NCBI GenBank assembly: GCA_002841375.1
Contig: PGZO01000010.1
Coordinates: 1 to 64,000, forward strand
Source of the DNA: Firmicutes bacterium HGW-Firmicutes-7
Lineage (GTDB): Bacteria; Bacillota; Clostridia; Lachnospirales; Vallitaleaceae
DNA: 64,000 bases
Direction: 5' to 3'
Shown piece by piece: positions 9,550 through 21,305 of this stretch. The position numbers and the translations under genes were made by a program. The notes below the pieces were generated by a model that saw only the letters and a program-made list of their open reading frames with translations, searched no databases and was not told where the DNA came from. How positions within the stretch are numbered: position 1 is the stretch's first letter; each line of letters begins with the position of its first letter.

Positions 9550-9660
9550 TAACCTAACGCAATCTTTGCTTGCCCATCAGTGGGTGCCCCCACATCCACT
9601 GATTTTGGAAGTAATTTACCCCCACTTAAAGAAGTGGGGGTAAATTACTTCGTTAGGTTA
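9550..9660. repeat. Palindromic structured element bounded by 10-bp inverted repeats
   Basis: TAACCTAACG (9550-9559) and CGTTAGGTTA (9651-9660) are perfect inverted repeats. Between them lie a hairpin of ATCAGTGG/CCACTGAT type (about 9576-9603) and a 20-bp perfect stem with a 4-nt loop (9608-9651). The fold looks like a three-way junction. It follows gyrA, so it may act as its terminator. It may also be a remnant of a small mobile element; palindromic ends of this kind occur in the IS200/IS605 group (inference). A diverged relative seems to exist near 32160-32340. Confidence 0.6.
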
Positions 9661-9669
9661 AATAACATG

Positions 9670-12138
9670 TTATTCTTCTTCTTTAATTATTTCAAAAACA
9701 TCCTTTATCTTTGCTATGCTTGCTATACTAATATCTTCATTAATATTCATTAATTTAACGCCGGAAGTAACACGTCCAGATTGGGAAATTTCTTTCGCAC
9801 GAATTCTAATAATAATACCTTGATTCGTTACCAACATAACATCATCATCGTTATTTACAGCTTTCATTCCTACTACATTACCTGTTCTTTCTGTAATCTT
9901 GTAGAATTTCACACCTTTACCGCCTCTTCTTTGAAGGGTAAATTTCTTAATTTTAGTTCTCTTTCCTAGACCATGTTTAGATACAACCAAAATATCAGAA
10001 CCTTGTGATAAAAGTTGCATACCTATTAATTCATCATCATCACTTAAATTCATACCCCTAACCCCCATGGAGGTCCTGCCAGTTGATCTTACATCTTCTT
10101 CATCAAATACGATACATTGTCCATGTTTAGTACCTAAAATAATTTGTTGATTACCATCCGTCAATTTAACTTCAATTAAGTCATCTTCTTCTTTTAAGAC
10201 AATAGCTTGCAAACCGCTAACTCTAATATTTACATAGTCCATAATACTAGATTTCTTAATGACACCTTTTTTAGTTGCCATAATTAAGAACTTGCCTTCC
10301 TCATATTCTTTTAATGGGATTACTGCTGTAATTTGTTCACCAGGATCTAATTGTAATAAGTTCACAATAGCTGTTCCCCTTGCTGTCCTTCCAGATTCTG
10401 GTATTTGGTATGCCTTCATTCTATATACCTTGCCTTTATTGGTAAAGAATAAAATGTAGTGATGGGTAGAAGTTATAAAAATGTTTTTAACAAAATCTTC
10501 TTCCCTTGTTTGCATACCTTTAATGCCTTTTCCACCTCTATTTTGACTTTTGTAAGTATCCATTGGAATTCTTTTAATATACCCAAGATACGTCATAGTA
10601 ATTGTGGTTTCTTCTTCTTCAATTAAGTCTTCAATAGATATTTCACTATCATCAAATGTTAATTGAGTTCTTCTCTTATCACCAAATTTTTCTCTAATTA
10701 TTAAAATTTCTTCTTTAATAACATTATATAGAATGTTTTCATCAGCTAAAATAGCTTTCAATTCTTTTATTTTCTCAATTAACTCTCTATATTCATCTTC
10801 GAGCTTCTCTCTTTCTAATCCTGTTAAAGCTCTTAAACGCATATCAACGATTGCTTGTGCTTGAATTTCTGAAAAAGCAAACGCTTCAATTAAATTAACT
10901 TTTGCATCAGCAGTATTTTTTGAAGCTCTAATAATTTTTATAATTTGATCTATTGCATCTAAAGCTTTTATCAAGCCTTCTAATATATGAGCTCTTTCTT
11001 CAGCTTTTTGTAGTTCAAATTTAGTTCTTCTAGTTACAACATCCTTTTGATGCTCTAAGTAATATTCAAGCATTTGCTTCAAATTAAGAACCTTTGGTTC
11101 ATTTTTAACTAATGCAAGCATATTAATACCAAAAGTATCTTGTAATTGGGTATGTTTATATAATTGATTGATCACAATATTTGCATTTGCATCTCTTTTT
11201 AATTCAATTACAATTCTCATACCGGTTCTATCAGATTCGTCTCTTAAATCAGAAATACCGTTAATCTTTTTATCCTTAACAAGATCAGCTATTTTTTCTA
11301 TTAATCTTGCTTTATTTACTTGAAATGGTAATTCTGTAACGATTATTTTCTGTTTGTTGTTAATTGTGGTTTCTACCTCAATGCTTGCCCTTACTTTAAC
11401 TTTTCCTTTTCCAGTTCTATATGCTTCTAAAATACCTGCTTTACCTAATATTTTAGCCGCTGTTGGAAAATCAGGACCTTTTACAATTTTAATTAAATCT
11501 TCAATATCCGTTTCTTTATTTTCAATTATATGATTATCAATTATTTTTACAACTGCATCTATGATCTCTTTAAGGTTATGAGGCGGTATGTTTGTAGCCA
11601 TTCCAACGGCTATACCAGATGCACCGTTAACTAATAAATTTGGATATTTTGAAGGAAGAACGGATGGTTGCTTCAAGGATTCATCAAAGTTCGGGATAAA
11701 ATCTACAGTATCCTTTTGAATATCAGCCAACATTTCCATTGCTAACTTACTAAGTCTAGCTTCTGTATAACGCATTGCTGCAGCACTATCTCCATCAACT
11801 GAACCAAAATTACCATGTCCGTCTACTAACATATACCTTGTAGAGAAATGTTGTGCCATTCTTACCATTGCTTCATAAATAGAACTATCTCCATGAGGAT
11901 GATATTTACCCATTGTATCCCCAACGATACGTGCAGATTTACGAAACGGTTTATCTGGAGATAAATTTAACTCACTCATTGCATAAAGAATTCTTCTTTG
12001 TACAGGCTTCAATCCATCTCTTACATCAGGTAATGCACGAGATGCGATAACACTCATGGCATAATCTATATAAGATTTTTTCATTTCTTCCTGTAAATCT
12101 ACGCCAATAATCTTGTCATAATCTTCATTATCATTCAT
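9670..12138 (-). CDS. gyrA: DNA gyrase subunit A
   Basis: This 822-aa protein is the DNA-cleaving subunit of gyrase, which introduces negative supercoils. The catalytic tyrosine lies in [11 protein letters not shown] (about residue 125), preceded by the quinolone-region helix [17 protein letters not shown]. The C-terminal half is the beta-pinwheel that wraps DNA and contains the GyrA box QRRGGKGV, which separates it from topoisomerase IV ParC. GGGAGG lies upstream of the ATG. It follows gyrB by 44 bases in the classic origin-proximal order. Confidence 0.98.
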   Translation of the reverse strand: MNDNEDYDKIIGVDLQEEMKKSYIDYAMSVIASRALPDVRDGLKPVQRRILYAMSELNLSPDKPFRKSARIVGDTMGKYHPHGDSSIYEAMVRMAQHFSTRYMLVDGHGNFGSVDGDSAAAMRYTEARLSKLAMEMLADIQKDTVDFIPNFDESLKQPSVLPSKYPNLLVNGASGIAVGMATNIPPHNLKEIIDAVVKIIDNHIIENKETDIEDLIKIVKGPDFPTAAKILGKAGILEAYRTGKGKVKVRASIEVETTINNKQKIIVTELPFQVNKARLIEKIADLVKDKKINGISDLRDESDRTGMRIVIELKRDANANIVINQLYKHTQLQDTFGINMLALVKNEPKVLNLKQMLEYYLEHQKDVVTRRTKFELQKAEERAHILEGLIKALDAIDQIIKIIRASKNTADAKVNLIEAFAFSEIQAQAIVDMRLRALTGLEREKLEDEYRELIEKIKELKAILADENILYNVIKEEILIIREKFGDKRRTQLTFDDSEISIEDLIEEEETTITMTYLGYIKRIPMDTYKSQNRGGKGIKGMQTREEDFVKNIFITSTHHYILFFTNKGKVYRMKAYQIPESGRTARGTAIVNLLQLDPGEQITAVIPLKEYEEGKFLIMATKKGVIKKSSIMDYVNIRVSGLQAIVLKEEDDLIEVKLTDGNQQIILGTKHGQCIVFDEEDVRSTGRTSMGVRGMNLSDDDELIGMQLLSQGSDILVVSKHGLGKRTKIKKFTLQRRGGKGVKFYKITERTGNVVGMKAVNNDDDVMLVTNQGIIIRIRAKEISQSGRVTSGVKLMNINEDISIASIAKIKDVFEIIKEEE

Positions 12139-12182
12139 TTAACAATATCCTCCCATTTGGTATGGTTTAATCCAATAGCTAT

Positions 12183-14461
<2,279 letters not shown>

Positions 14462-15544
14462 TTATTGTTGTATCCAAGTACCTTTTTCAATTTTAATCAT
14501 ATTTTCAATTTTAATTTTACTATTAATAAAATCTTCTATACCTGTACAAGTAATAATTGTTTGTATATCTTTAATATTTTGAATTAAATAATTTTGTCTT
14601 GATTCATCTAACTCAGACAAAACATCATCTAATAATAGAATTGGTTTATCTTCTCCTAAATTTTTAATTAATTCTATTTCTGATAATTTTAATGAAAGTG
14701 CTGCGGTTCTTTGCTGACCTTGAGATCCATATTTTCTAATATCTACTCCATTTATTTCAAATCGCAAATCATCCTTATGAGGTCCAACAGATGTTGATCC
14801 TATTGCAATATCATATTTAATATTTTTTTTTAATTTTTTTTCAAACAAATCTATTTCAACATTTCTTTCATACAAAATATTGCTTTTTTCGCTTTGTCCT
14901 GAAATTTCATAATGATTACTATTAAAATATGGGTTTAGTTCATCAATAAAAATTTTTCTATATTTCATAATGTATTTTCCATATTCTATTAATTGAATAT
15001 CCCATGCATCGAGTTGATCTATGGCACTACTATTTTTTTTGATCTCTTTTAATAGATTATTTCTTTGCTTTAAAACTAAATAATAACTTTTCAAATAATG
15101 ATAATATAACGGATTCATTTGACATAATTCTAAGTCAATAAATCTTCTTCTCTCCTTTGGCCCATTTTTAATAAGTCCTAAATCTTCAGGAGAAAACATA
15201 ATTATTTTCATTACGCCAAATAACTCATTTAATTTTCTTATTGATACTTTATTTATTGCAATTGATTTTTTATTATTTTTTTTAAGATGCACATCAATAA
15301 TTTGTATTTGATTATCCTTAAAAATTTCAACAGCTACATGAGCTTCTTCTTGATTAAACATAATTAATTCTCTCATATTAGCAGTTCTTTGTGATTTTGA
15401 GGTTGAACATAAATATAACGCTTCAAGAATATTTGTTTTTCCTTGAGCATTTTTTCCATATATTATATTAATATGGTTATTAAATAAAATTTTAGTATCT
15501 TCATAATTTCTAAAATTTTTCAATGTCAAGGATTGGATGTACAT
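14462..15544 (-). CDS. recF: DNA replication and repair protein RecF
   Basis: This 360-aa SMC-like ATPase loads RecA at gaps in the RecFOR pathway. Walker A is GKNAQGKTN near residue 35. The ABC-type signature SQGQQRTAALSLKLSE and Walker B ILLLDDVLSELDE lie in the C-terminal third. A GTG three codons upstream (15553) directly abuts the ribosome site, so the ATG at 15544 (MYIQSLTLKNFRNYE) is chosen, with TGGAG eight to nine bases upstream. It sits 14 bases after the S4-domain gene, as in other Bacillota origins. Confidence 0.96.
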   Translation of the reverse strand: MYIQSLTLKNFRNYEDTKILFNNHINIIYGKNAQGKTNILEALYLCSTSKSQRTANMRELIMFNQEEAHVAVEIFKDNQIQIIDVHLKKNNKKSIAINKVSIRKLNELFGVMKIIMFSPEDLGLIKNGPKERRRFIDLELCQMNPLYYHYLKSYYLVLKQRNNLLKEIKKNSSAIDQLDAWDIQLIEYGKYIMKYRKIFIDELNPYFNSNHYEISGQSEKSNILYERNVEIDLFEKKLKKNIKYDIAIGSTSVGPHKDDLRFEINGVDIRKYGSQGQQRTAALSLKLSEIELIKNLGEDKPILLLDDVLSELDESRQNYLIQNIKDIQTIITCTGIEDFINSKIKIENMIKIEKGTWIQQ

Positions 15545-15558
15545 TTTATTCACTCCAT

Positions 15559-15765
15559 TTATTCTACTTTTAAGGGATGATTGAGCACTTCAACAATATC
15601 CCCTTTAACTATTTTTTTTCCTCTTTGCATTTCAACACACCCATTTAATTTAACTTCACCATTTAATATTAAAATTTTTGCATGTACGCCTGAATCAGCT
15701 ATACCGGCAAGTTTTAATAATTGTCCAAGTTTAATAAATTCAGTATCAATCTTAATTGTTTTCAT
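15559..15765 (-). CDS. yaaA: S4-domain RNA-binding protein YaaA
   Basis: This 68-aa protein consists of little more than an S4 RNA-binding fold (LGQLLKLAGIADSGVHAKILILNGEVKLNGCVEMQRGKKI). It sits between dnaN and recF, exactly where yaaA/rlbA occurs in B. subtilis. It is thought to act in ribosome assembly, but its role is not well defined. A clear AAGGAG precedes the ATG. Confidence 0.92.
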   Translation of the reverse strand: MKTIKIDTEFIKLGQLLKLAGIADSGVHAKILILNGEVKLNGCVEMQRGKKIVKGDIVEVLNHPLKVE

Positions 15766-15788
15766 AATATTACTCCTTTATAAACTCG

Positions 15789-16895
15789 TTAATTATTTAA
15801 TCTTATAGGTAAAATTAAATATTTATAATCGTCACCATCTATTTTTCTAATAATACATGGATTTAAAGCATTTGTAAATTGAAGATTAACCAATTCATCA
15901 TCAATAACCTTTAGTGCATCTATTAAATATTTAGGGTTAAAAGCTATTTCAATTTCATTGCCCTCTTTTTTAATATCTATTTCCTCATAAACATTACCAA
16001 TTTCAGTATTAGAGGTAATAATCATACTTTGATTTTTAATTTCTATTTTAATTGGATTTTTCTTGTTTTCTCTTGTTATTAAAGCGGCTCTTTCTAAACT
16101 CAAAATTGTGCTTTTACGATCAACTGTTGCAACAATATCGTAATCTTTTGAAAAAATCTGATCGTATTTTGGAAAATCTCCTTCTAGTAATCTTGAAACT
16201 ACGATGCTATCCTCTAGCTCGAATAATATATGTTTATCCGTATAGTAAATAGTTATATAATCATCTTCAAAGTTAGATAATATTTTATTAATTTCATTAA
16301 GTGTTTTACCTGGTACAATTACTTTAAAATCTTCTATATCATGATTCAATTCTATTTCTCTTATAGATACTCTATAACCATCTACTGAAACAATATTAAA
16401 TTTGCTGTTTTTAACTTCTAGCAATTCACCTGTAAATATAGGTCTTATTTCTTCAATAGCAATTGAAAAGATTGTTTGTCTAATCATTTCTTTAAAAACA
16501 CCTTGTTTAAGTGTAAATGAATTATTTTTTTCAATTTGTGGTAGTTGAATAAATTCATTACCTGGTTGTCCTGAAATATTAAATTTTGATTTTTCGCAAA
16601 CGATTGTAGTTAAATGATTTTCATCTACTGTTATAGTGACCTCGTTATCTGGAAGTTTTTTTACAATCTCCGAAAATATTCTTGCTTCTAAGGCAATGCT
16701 ACCTTTTTCTTTAATCGTTGCACTTACTTTGCTTTCAATACCTAATTCTAAATCATTACTTATTAATTTTAATTCATCATTTGTAGCTTGTAGTAATATA
16801 CATTGTAGTATAGGTAAAGTGGTTCTTGATGATACAGCTTTCAATACGGTATTAACACCATTTAATAAATCCATCTTGTTACATTTTATTTGCAT
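15789..16895 (-). CDS. dnaN: DNA polymerase III sliding clamp, beta subunit
   Basis: This 368-aa protein forms the ring-shaped dimeric clamp that tethers the replicative polymerase. The N-terminal MQIKCNKMDLLNGVNTVLKAVSSRTTLPILQ is typical, and three repeated clamp domains of about 120 residues are expected from length and composition. It ends in YKYLILPIRLNN, the usual C-terminus. AAAGGAG lies upstream. It follows dnaA by an unusually elaborate 432-base spacer that contains a large palindrome. Confidence 0.98.
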   Translation of the reverse strand: MQIKCNKMDLLNGVNTVLKAVSSRTTLPILQCILLQATNDELKLISNDLELGIESKVSATIKEKGSIALEARIFSEIVKKLPDNEVTITVDENHLTTIVCEKSKFNISGQPGNEFIQLPQIEKNNSFTLKQGVFKEMIRQTIFSIAIEEIRPIFTGELLEVKNSKFNIVSVDGYRVSIREIELNHDIEDFKVIVPGKTLNEINKILSNFEDDYITIYYTDKHILFELEDSIVVSRLLEGDFPKYDQIFSKDYDIVATVDRKSTILSLERAALITRENKKNPIKIEIKNQSMIITSNTEIGNVYEEIDIKKEGNEIEIAFNPKYLIDALKVIDDELVNLQFTNALNPCIIRKIDGDDYKYLILPIRLNN

Positions 16896-17121
16896 TGTGT
16901 ATATCTCCTTTCAAGGGTTTATATATAAATAATTAAATATTTTTATAGTAAATCTAGTAATAAGCGCTGTTAATTTGTTGAAAAGTAGTCTGAAGCCCTA
17001 TTTTATAAGGGGTTACAGGACAGTATAAGGTTGTTTATTGTTTAAAAACTTATTAGACTTCATTCACAGCCTAATAATGACCATTTTTTATTCCACAATT
17101 TGTATACACCTTATCATACAT

Positions 17122-17130
17122 TTATTCACA
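17122..17130 (+). promoter_or_regulatory. DnaA box in the dnaN-dnaA spacer
   Basis: TTATTCACA matches the relaxed DnaA box TTATNCACA. It lies next to the large palindrome and could contribute to a second DnaA-binding cluster downstream of dnaA, as in bipartite origins. A single box gives weak support. Confidence 0.45.
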
Positions 17131-17152
17131 GAAAAAAAATAGTTATTAACAC

Positions 17153-17280
17153 CTATGATTATCGCCTATAAAGTATTTAGTATTACTTTTTACCAAGAAT
17201 ATATAGTACATCAACGTTTCTGGATTACTATATATTCTTGGTAAATATAGTAATCCTTACTTTATAGGTGACAATCATAG
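17153..17280. repeat. 128-bp imperfect palindrome between dnaN and dnaA
   Basis: Arms of about 55 bases start with CTATGATTATCGCCTATAAA (17153-17172) and end with TTTATAGGTGACAATCATAG (17261-17280). The inner halves (ACCAAGAATATATAGTA and its complement) also match, around a 17-base centre. The fold could serve as a terminator downstream of dnaA, but its length and the adjacent direct repeat suggest an inserted element. The dnaN promoter must lie near or left of it. Confidence 0.8.
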
Positions 17281-17318
17281 TAAATTATCGCCTATCAACG
17301 TTTCTGGATTACTATATA
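17210..17318 (+). repeat. 25-bp direct repeat, two copies
   Basis: The unit beginning ATCAACGTTTCTGGATTACT occurs at 17210-17234 and again at 17294-17318. The first copy spans the centre of the large palindrome. The second is preceded by ATTATCGCCTAT, which also occurs at the palindrome's left end. This suggests a partial extra copy of the same unit just before the dnaA stop codon. Confidence 0.85.
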
Positions 17319-17327
17319 ACCACCATT

Positions 17328-18686
17328 TTATTTGCCAGTTACCTTTTTAGTTAGTATAGATATCGTATTAACTAATATTGGATCTGTTTTCAATTCGGTA
17401 TTAATTTTTTCGTAACCATGTATTATTGTTGTATGGTCACGTTTGCCAAGCTTATTTCCAATTTGTGGTAATGACATATCTGTTAACGTTCTACTAAGAT
17501 ACATGACTATTTGTCTTGGATATGAAATTTCTCTCGGTCTTTTCTTTGATGTAATATCTTCTGGATTCAAGTTATAGTGCTGAGAAACAACTTCTACAAT
17601 ATATTCAATAGTAATTGCAGGATTTTCTTTTAAAGAAATAAGATCTTTTAAAGCGTCCTCCGCCAGTTCTTTCGTAATTTGTTTATGAACTAAAGTAGAG
17701 TAAGCAACAATTTTATTTACGGCGCCTTCGAGCTCTCTTATATTAGAAGTAATATTATTTGCTACATATTGATTTACATCATTTGGAATATCTAAATTTT
17801 CTAGTTCTGCTTTTTTCCGAAGTATAGCCATACGAGTTTCAAAATCTGGAGCTTGAATATCAGCAATTAAGCCCCATTCAAATCTAGATCTTAATCTTTC
17901 TTCTAGTGTTTCAATTTCCTTTGGTGGACGATCAGAAGAAATAATTAATTGTTTTTTTGCTTCATAAAGTGTATTAAAGGTATGGAAAAATTCTTCTTGT
18001 GTTCGTTCTTTTCCGGCAATAAATTGAATATCATCTACTAGAAGAACATCAATATCTCGATACTTTTTTCTAAAATCCTCATTATTACCTGTTTTAATAG
18101 AATTAATAAGTTCATTTGTAAATTTTTCAGAAGAAACATAAAGAACTTTGGAATGAGGTGACTCATTAAGAATATTATGAGCGATTGAATGCATTAAATG
18201 TGTTTTACCAAGTCCTACACCACCATATATAAATAATGGATTATAAGCTTCTGCTGGAGAATCAGCAACAGCTAAAGAAGCAGCATGTGCTAATTTATTA
18301 TTATTACCAACTACAAAAGTATCAAAAGTATATCTAGAATTCAAGTTATTATGTTTTGAAGTCGTTCCAATCATAGAAGATCTGCTTACAGCAGTTTTAT
18401 TCTCATATTCTATCATTTCATTAATTGAACCAATTTCTTTTGGAATGATAAATTTAATATCATATGATTTACCTGTAACTTCATTAATAGCAATCATAAT
18501 GATTTTGGAGTATTTTTTTTCAATATAATTTCTTTCAAGATCATTATCTGCTTTTATTATTACTAGATTATTAGATACTTTAATAGGTTCTAGTGTCTCT
18601 AAAAATGTTTTATAAGACATATTAGAAATATCGGATTCATTTTTCAATAAGGATTGTATTTCATTCCACTGCTCAATTACGGACAT
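17328..18686 (-). CDS. dnaA: Chromosomal replication initiator protein DnaA
   Basis: This 452-aa AAA+ protein binds DnaA boxes and opens the origin. Domain I is at the N-terminus, followed by a short linker. Domain III has Walker A GGVGLGKTHL and Walker B VLLVDDIQF. The C-terminal domain IV has the DNA-binding signature GKRDHTTIIHGYEKI. TTGGAGG precedes the ATG. It is transcribed away from the DnaA-box cluster located upstream, consistent with autoregulation. Confidence 0.98.
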   Translation of the reverse strand: MSVIEQWNEIQSLLKNESDISNMSYKTFLETLEPIKVSNNLVIIKADNDLERNYIEKKYSKIIMIAINEVTGKSYDIKFIIPKEIGSINEMIEYENKTAVSRSSMIGTTSKHNNLNSRYTFDTFVVGNNNKLAHAASLAVADSPAEAYNPLFIYGGVGLGKTHLMHSIAHNILNESPHSKVLYVSSEKFTNELINSIKTGNNEDFRKKYRDIDVLLVDDIQFIAGKERTQEEFFHTFNTLYEAKKQLIISSDRPPKEIETLEERLRSRFEWGLIADIQAPDFETRMAILRKKAELENLDIPNDVNQYVANNITSNIRELEGAVNKIVAYSTLVHKQITKELAEDALKDLISLKENPAITIEYIVEVVSQHYNLNPEDITSKKRPREISYPRQIVMYLSRTLTDMSLPQIGNKLGKRDHTTIIHGYEKINTELKTDPILVNTISILTKKVTGK

Positions 18687-19078
18687 AATGTACCTCCAAA
18701 AATATCTTATTATAAATAGAACATCTTATAAAATCAAAGAGCATACTTGAAAAGAATTTATTATAATCTAGTAATATTCACACTAAGGTAGTATATAAAG
18801 AATATAACAAAGACAAGTATTCATTCTTAATAACGTTTTCACTCTATATAAATTTATATATCTTTTTTATTATAGGAAAATCAGTCAAAGTTTAATGAAC
18901 AGAACCTTCCTATAATACTTGAATAAATATAATAAATTCAAGGAAAAAAAAGAATATATCTATTATGTATGTTTAAGGATATAAGACGTATATTTATATT
19001 ACTCTAAAAAAAAGATTATTTCAATGCTATATTAAGATGTCTGAACGGATTATTGTTAATAAATTATTAATTGAATAA

Positions 19079-19291
19079 TGTGAATAATGTGGATAAGTTT
19101 AATAAAATTTATTTATTCACAGCTTGTTAATTATATAATAAACAATGTGTGAATAAAAATTATTAGCTATTTCTCTTTTTATAAAGCAAAATGAATAAAA
19201 ATAAACACCAAAACCTAATAATATGGGAATAATAGTTTTTAACAACTTATCCACAGAAACAATGATTTTATATAAATAAATATGTGGATAA
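19079..19291. promoter_or_regulatory. Cluster of six DnaA boxes
   Basis: Exact matches to TTATNCACA occur on the plus strand at 19113-19121 and 19247-19255. They occur on the minus strand at 19079-19087, 19088-19096, 19148-19156 and 19283-19291. Three of them (19088, 19247, 19283) are the strong form TTATCCACA. The first two boxes abut head to tail without a gap. Confidence 0.88.
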
Positions 19292-19320
19292 ATAAAATAA
19301 ATATTTTTATAATTTTTTTC

Positions 19321-19349
19321 TTGACTAAAGTGCATATTTTTAATATAAT
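19321..19349 (+). promoter_or_regulatory. Promoter of rpmH
   Basis: TTGACT (19321-19326) and TATAAT (19344-19349) are separated by 17 bases, a near-consensus vegetative promoter. The transcript would start near 19356, giving a leader of about 120 bases that holds a hairpin at 19358-19412. Confidence 0.8.
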
Positions 19350-19357
19350 TGAAATAG

Positions 19358-19412
19358 TGCTTTTTCAAGAGATGAATGAGATTGTAACTCATGGACCCTT
19401 GAAATGAAAGCA
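19358..19412 (+). promoter_or_regulatory. Stem-loop in the rpmH leader
   Basis: TTTCAAG (19363-19369) pairs with CTTGAAA (19398-19404), ATGAG (19376-19380) with CTCAT (19388-19392), and GCTTT with GAAAGC further out. No terminator T-run follows. It may stabilise or regulate the ribosomal protein mRNA; function is unknown. Confidence 0.5.
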
Positions 19413-19475
19413 ATTATTATATCATTAATTCATTTAATTTGATATAACTTCTGAATTTTAAAGGAGGTGCTGGTA

Positions 19476-19610
19476 GTGAAAAGAACGTTTCAACCAAAAA
19501 AAAGACAAAGAAGTAGAGAACATGGCTTTAGAAAAAGAATGAGTAGTAAAAGCGGTAGAGCCATTTTAGCAAGTAGAAGAGCTAAAGGTAGAAAAAAATT
19601 GACAGCATAA
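19476..19610 (+). CDS. rpmH: 50S ribosomal protein L34
   Basis: This 44-aa, arginine/lysine-rich protein begins [19 protein letters not shown] (GTG initiates, read as Met) and ends GRKKLTA, unmistakably L34 of the large subunit. AAGGAGG at 19461-19467 lies upstream of the GTG start. It heads the conserved rpmH-rnpA-yidD-yidC-jag order next to oriC. Confidence 0.98.
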   Translation: MKRTFQPKKRQRSREHGFRKRMSSKSGRAILASRRAKGRKKLTA

Positions 19611-19634
19611 GGCCGCATTTTGTGGCCTTTTATA
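19611..19634 (+). terminator. Weak terminator after rpmH
   Basis: GGCCGC pairs with GTGGCC (one G-U pair) around a short loop right after the rpmH stop, followed by TTTTATA. It probably reduces read-through into rnpA, so L34 exceeds RNase P protein. Confidence 0.65.
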
Positions 19635-19697
19635 CTATTTAATTACTACCCAATTTTTACCTTCTATAAAAAAACTAGTGAAAGTAATGGGTAAAAT

Positions 19698-20036
19698 ATG
19701 GAGTCTTATATTTCTCTAAAAAACAGATTTGAATTTGATAAAGTGTATAGTAGCAAGAATTCATTTGGAAATAAGAATTTAGTGATGTATGTATGTAAAA
19801 ACGAATTAGATATTAATAGAATAGGACTTTCTATTAGTAAAAAGGTAGGAAATAGTGTAGTAAGACATCGAGTAGGACGTTTAATCAAAGAAAGCTATAG
19901 ATTAAATAATAAGACTGTAAATATTGGATATGATATTGTTATTGTTGCAAGAAATAATATTGTAAATAAGTCATACCAAGAAGTAGAAGGGTCATTACTA
20001 CACTTATTTAAGCTACATAAAATAATAGTGTCATAA
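19698..20036 (+). CDS. rnpA: Ribonuclease P protein component
   Basis: This 112-aa basic protein assists the RNase P RNA in maturing tRNA 5' ends. It begins with the usual LKNRFEFDKVY segment and carries the RNA-binding helix KKVGNSVVRHRVGRLIKESYR, where His replaces the common Asn of the RNR motif. The ribosome-binding site is weak, consistent with low expression. It lies between rpmH and yidD in standard order. Confidence 0.95.
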   Translation: MESYISLKNRFEFDKVYSSKNSFGNKNLVMYVCKNELDINRIGLSISKKVGNSVVRHRVGRLIKESYRLNNKTVNIGYDIVIVARNNIVNKSYQEVEGSLLHLFKLHKIIVS

Positions 20037-20062
20037 TATTACACAATAAGAGAAGTGATTAA

Positions 20063-20281
20063 ATGAATTTGTTAAAGAAAAGTTTTATATTGTTAATTAG
20101 TTTTTATAGAAAGTTTATCTCTCCTTTAAAAAGACCATCCTGTATTTTTGTACCAACATGTTCTCAATATGCTTTAGATGCATTGAATAAGTATGGTTTT
20201 TTTAAAGGAATATATTTAAGTATAAAAAGGATATTAAGGTGTCATCCGTTCTCAAAGGGTGGTTATGACCCGGTTCCATAA
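20063..20281 (+). CDS. yidD: Membrane protein insertion efficiency factor YidD
   Basis: This 72-aa protein has the family core [32 protein letters not shown] followed by [14 protein letters not shown]. It is a small membrane-associated factor that helps YidC-dependent insertion. It lies 26 bases after rnpA and 18 bases before yidC. Confidence 0.95.
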   Translation: MNLLKKSFILLISFYRKFISPLKRPSCIFVPTCSQYALDALNKYGFFKGIYLSIKRILRCHPFSKGGYDPVP

Positions 20282-20299
20282 TTAATTGGAGGAAATACA

Positions 20300-21289
20300 A
20301 TGAATTTTTCATCTATATTTATTTTAACGCAGTCATCAGTTCCGGTTATTGGAACCATAGCAAAATTATTTGGTATAATAATGAATGGAATTTATGACTT
20401 TTTCTTTAACACTTTCGGTGTGGTTTCTATCGGTATAAGTATTATTGTTTTTACAATAATTATTAGGTTGTTGATGATTCCTCTTGCTATTAAGCAACAA
20501 AAATCAATGAAGGATATGCAAAAAGTTCAACCAGAGATCAAGAAATTACAAGAGAAATATAAAAACAAAAAAGACCCAGATTCTCAAAAGAAGTTTCAAG
20601 AAGAATCATCAAAATTATATCAAGAACATAATGTTAATCCATTAGGTGGATGCTTACCAGTTGTGATTCAAATGCCAATTTTATTTGCGTTATTTGCAGT
20701 ATTGAGAAATATACCTGCATATATAGGGCATGTTCGAGATGTTTATGCTAGTGTTGTAACAAATATTATCTCACTACCAGGATATGAAAAGACCTTAGAA
20801 ACATTACATGAAGCACAAAAGATAAAAGTAAAAGGATTTGATGTTACAAATCAGAATAAAATAATTGATCTTTTGAATGGCCTGACATCATCAGGATGGG
20901 AAGAACTCACAGAGTCATTCATTGAAATTTCAGATAAATTAACACCATTATATGATAAGATATCTCAAATGAATTATTTCTTAACTATTAATTTAGCTGA
21001 TACTCCTGTAAATTTTTCGAACGGAATTAATGGTATATTTACTGTAGGATTACTAATTCCAATACTATGCTTCCTTGCACAACTATTAGTTACTAAAACT
21101 TCTTCATCACCTACTAGTCAAAAGCAACAAGATCAAACGCAAAAAACAATGATGATTATGATGCCATTTATAACTTTAATATTTGTGTTTCAAATGCCAG
21201 CAGGTTTAGGTTTATATTGGTTAATAAGCAATGTATTTCAAGTGGTACAACAAGTGGTTGTTAATAAACATTTAGAAGAGAAAATTTAG
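20300..21289 (+). CDS. yidC: Membrane protein insertase YidC/OxaA
   Basis: This 329-aa integral membrane protein inserts and folds membrane proteins, alone or with SecYEG. It has the YidC/Oxa1 core, with IIRLLMIPLAIKQQKSMKDMQKVQPEIKKLQEKYK after the first helix, then GGCLPVVIQMPILFALFAVLRN and a C-terminal LYWLISNVFQ segment. There is no lipoprotein cysteine, unlike B. subtilis SpoIIIJ. A loop of about 70 residues after residue 145 is longer than in minimal homologues. A good GGAGG precedes the ATG. Confidence 0.96.
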   Translation: MNFSSIFILTQSSVPVIGTIAKLFGIIMNGIYDFFFNTFGVVSIGISIIVFTIIIRLLMIPLAIKQQKSMKDMQKVQPEIKKLQEKYKNKKDPDSQKKFQEESSKLYQEHNVNPLGGCLPVVIQMPILFALFAVLRNIPAYIGHVRDVYASVVTNIISLPGYEKTLETLHEAQKIKVKGFDVTNQNKIIDLLNGLTSSGWEELTESFIEISDKLTPLYDKISQMNYFLTINLADTPVNFSNGINGIFTVGLLIPILCFLAQLLVTKTSSSPTSQKQQDQTQKTMMIMMPFITLIFVFQMPAGLGLYWLISNVFQVVQQVVVNKHLEEKI

Positions 21290-21305
21290 TAGGAGGGTAG
21301 CATTT

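Larger units (their letters stand above)
18687..19475. other. oriC region
   Basis: This 789-bp region between divergent dnaA and rpmH has no credible gene. Six DnaA boxes cluster in 19079-19291 next to an extremely AT-rich run (19292-19320) that could be the unwinding element. Genes on both sides point outward. The rpmH promoter lies just right of the AT-rich run. Confidence 0.85.

Noticed and set aside
19117-19413. 98-codon minus-strand frame inside oriC
   Set aside because: It runs across DnaA boxes and the rpmH promoter, and its residues follow from A/T runs.
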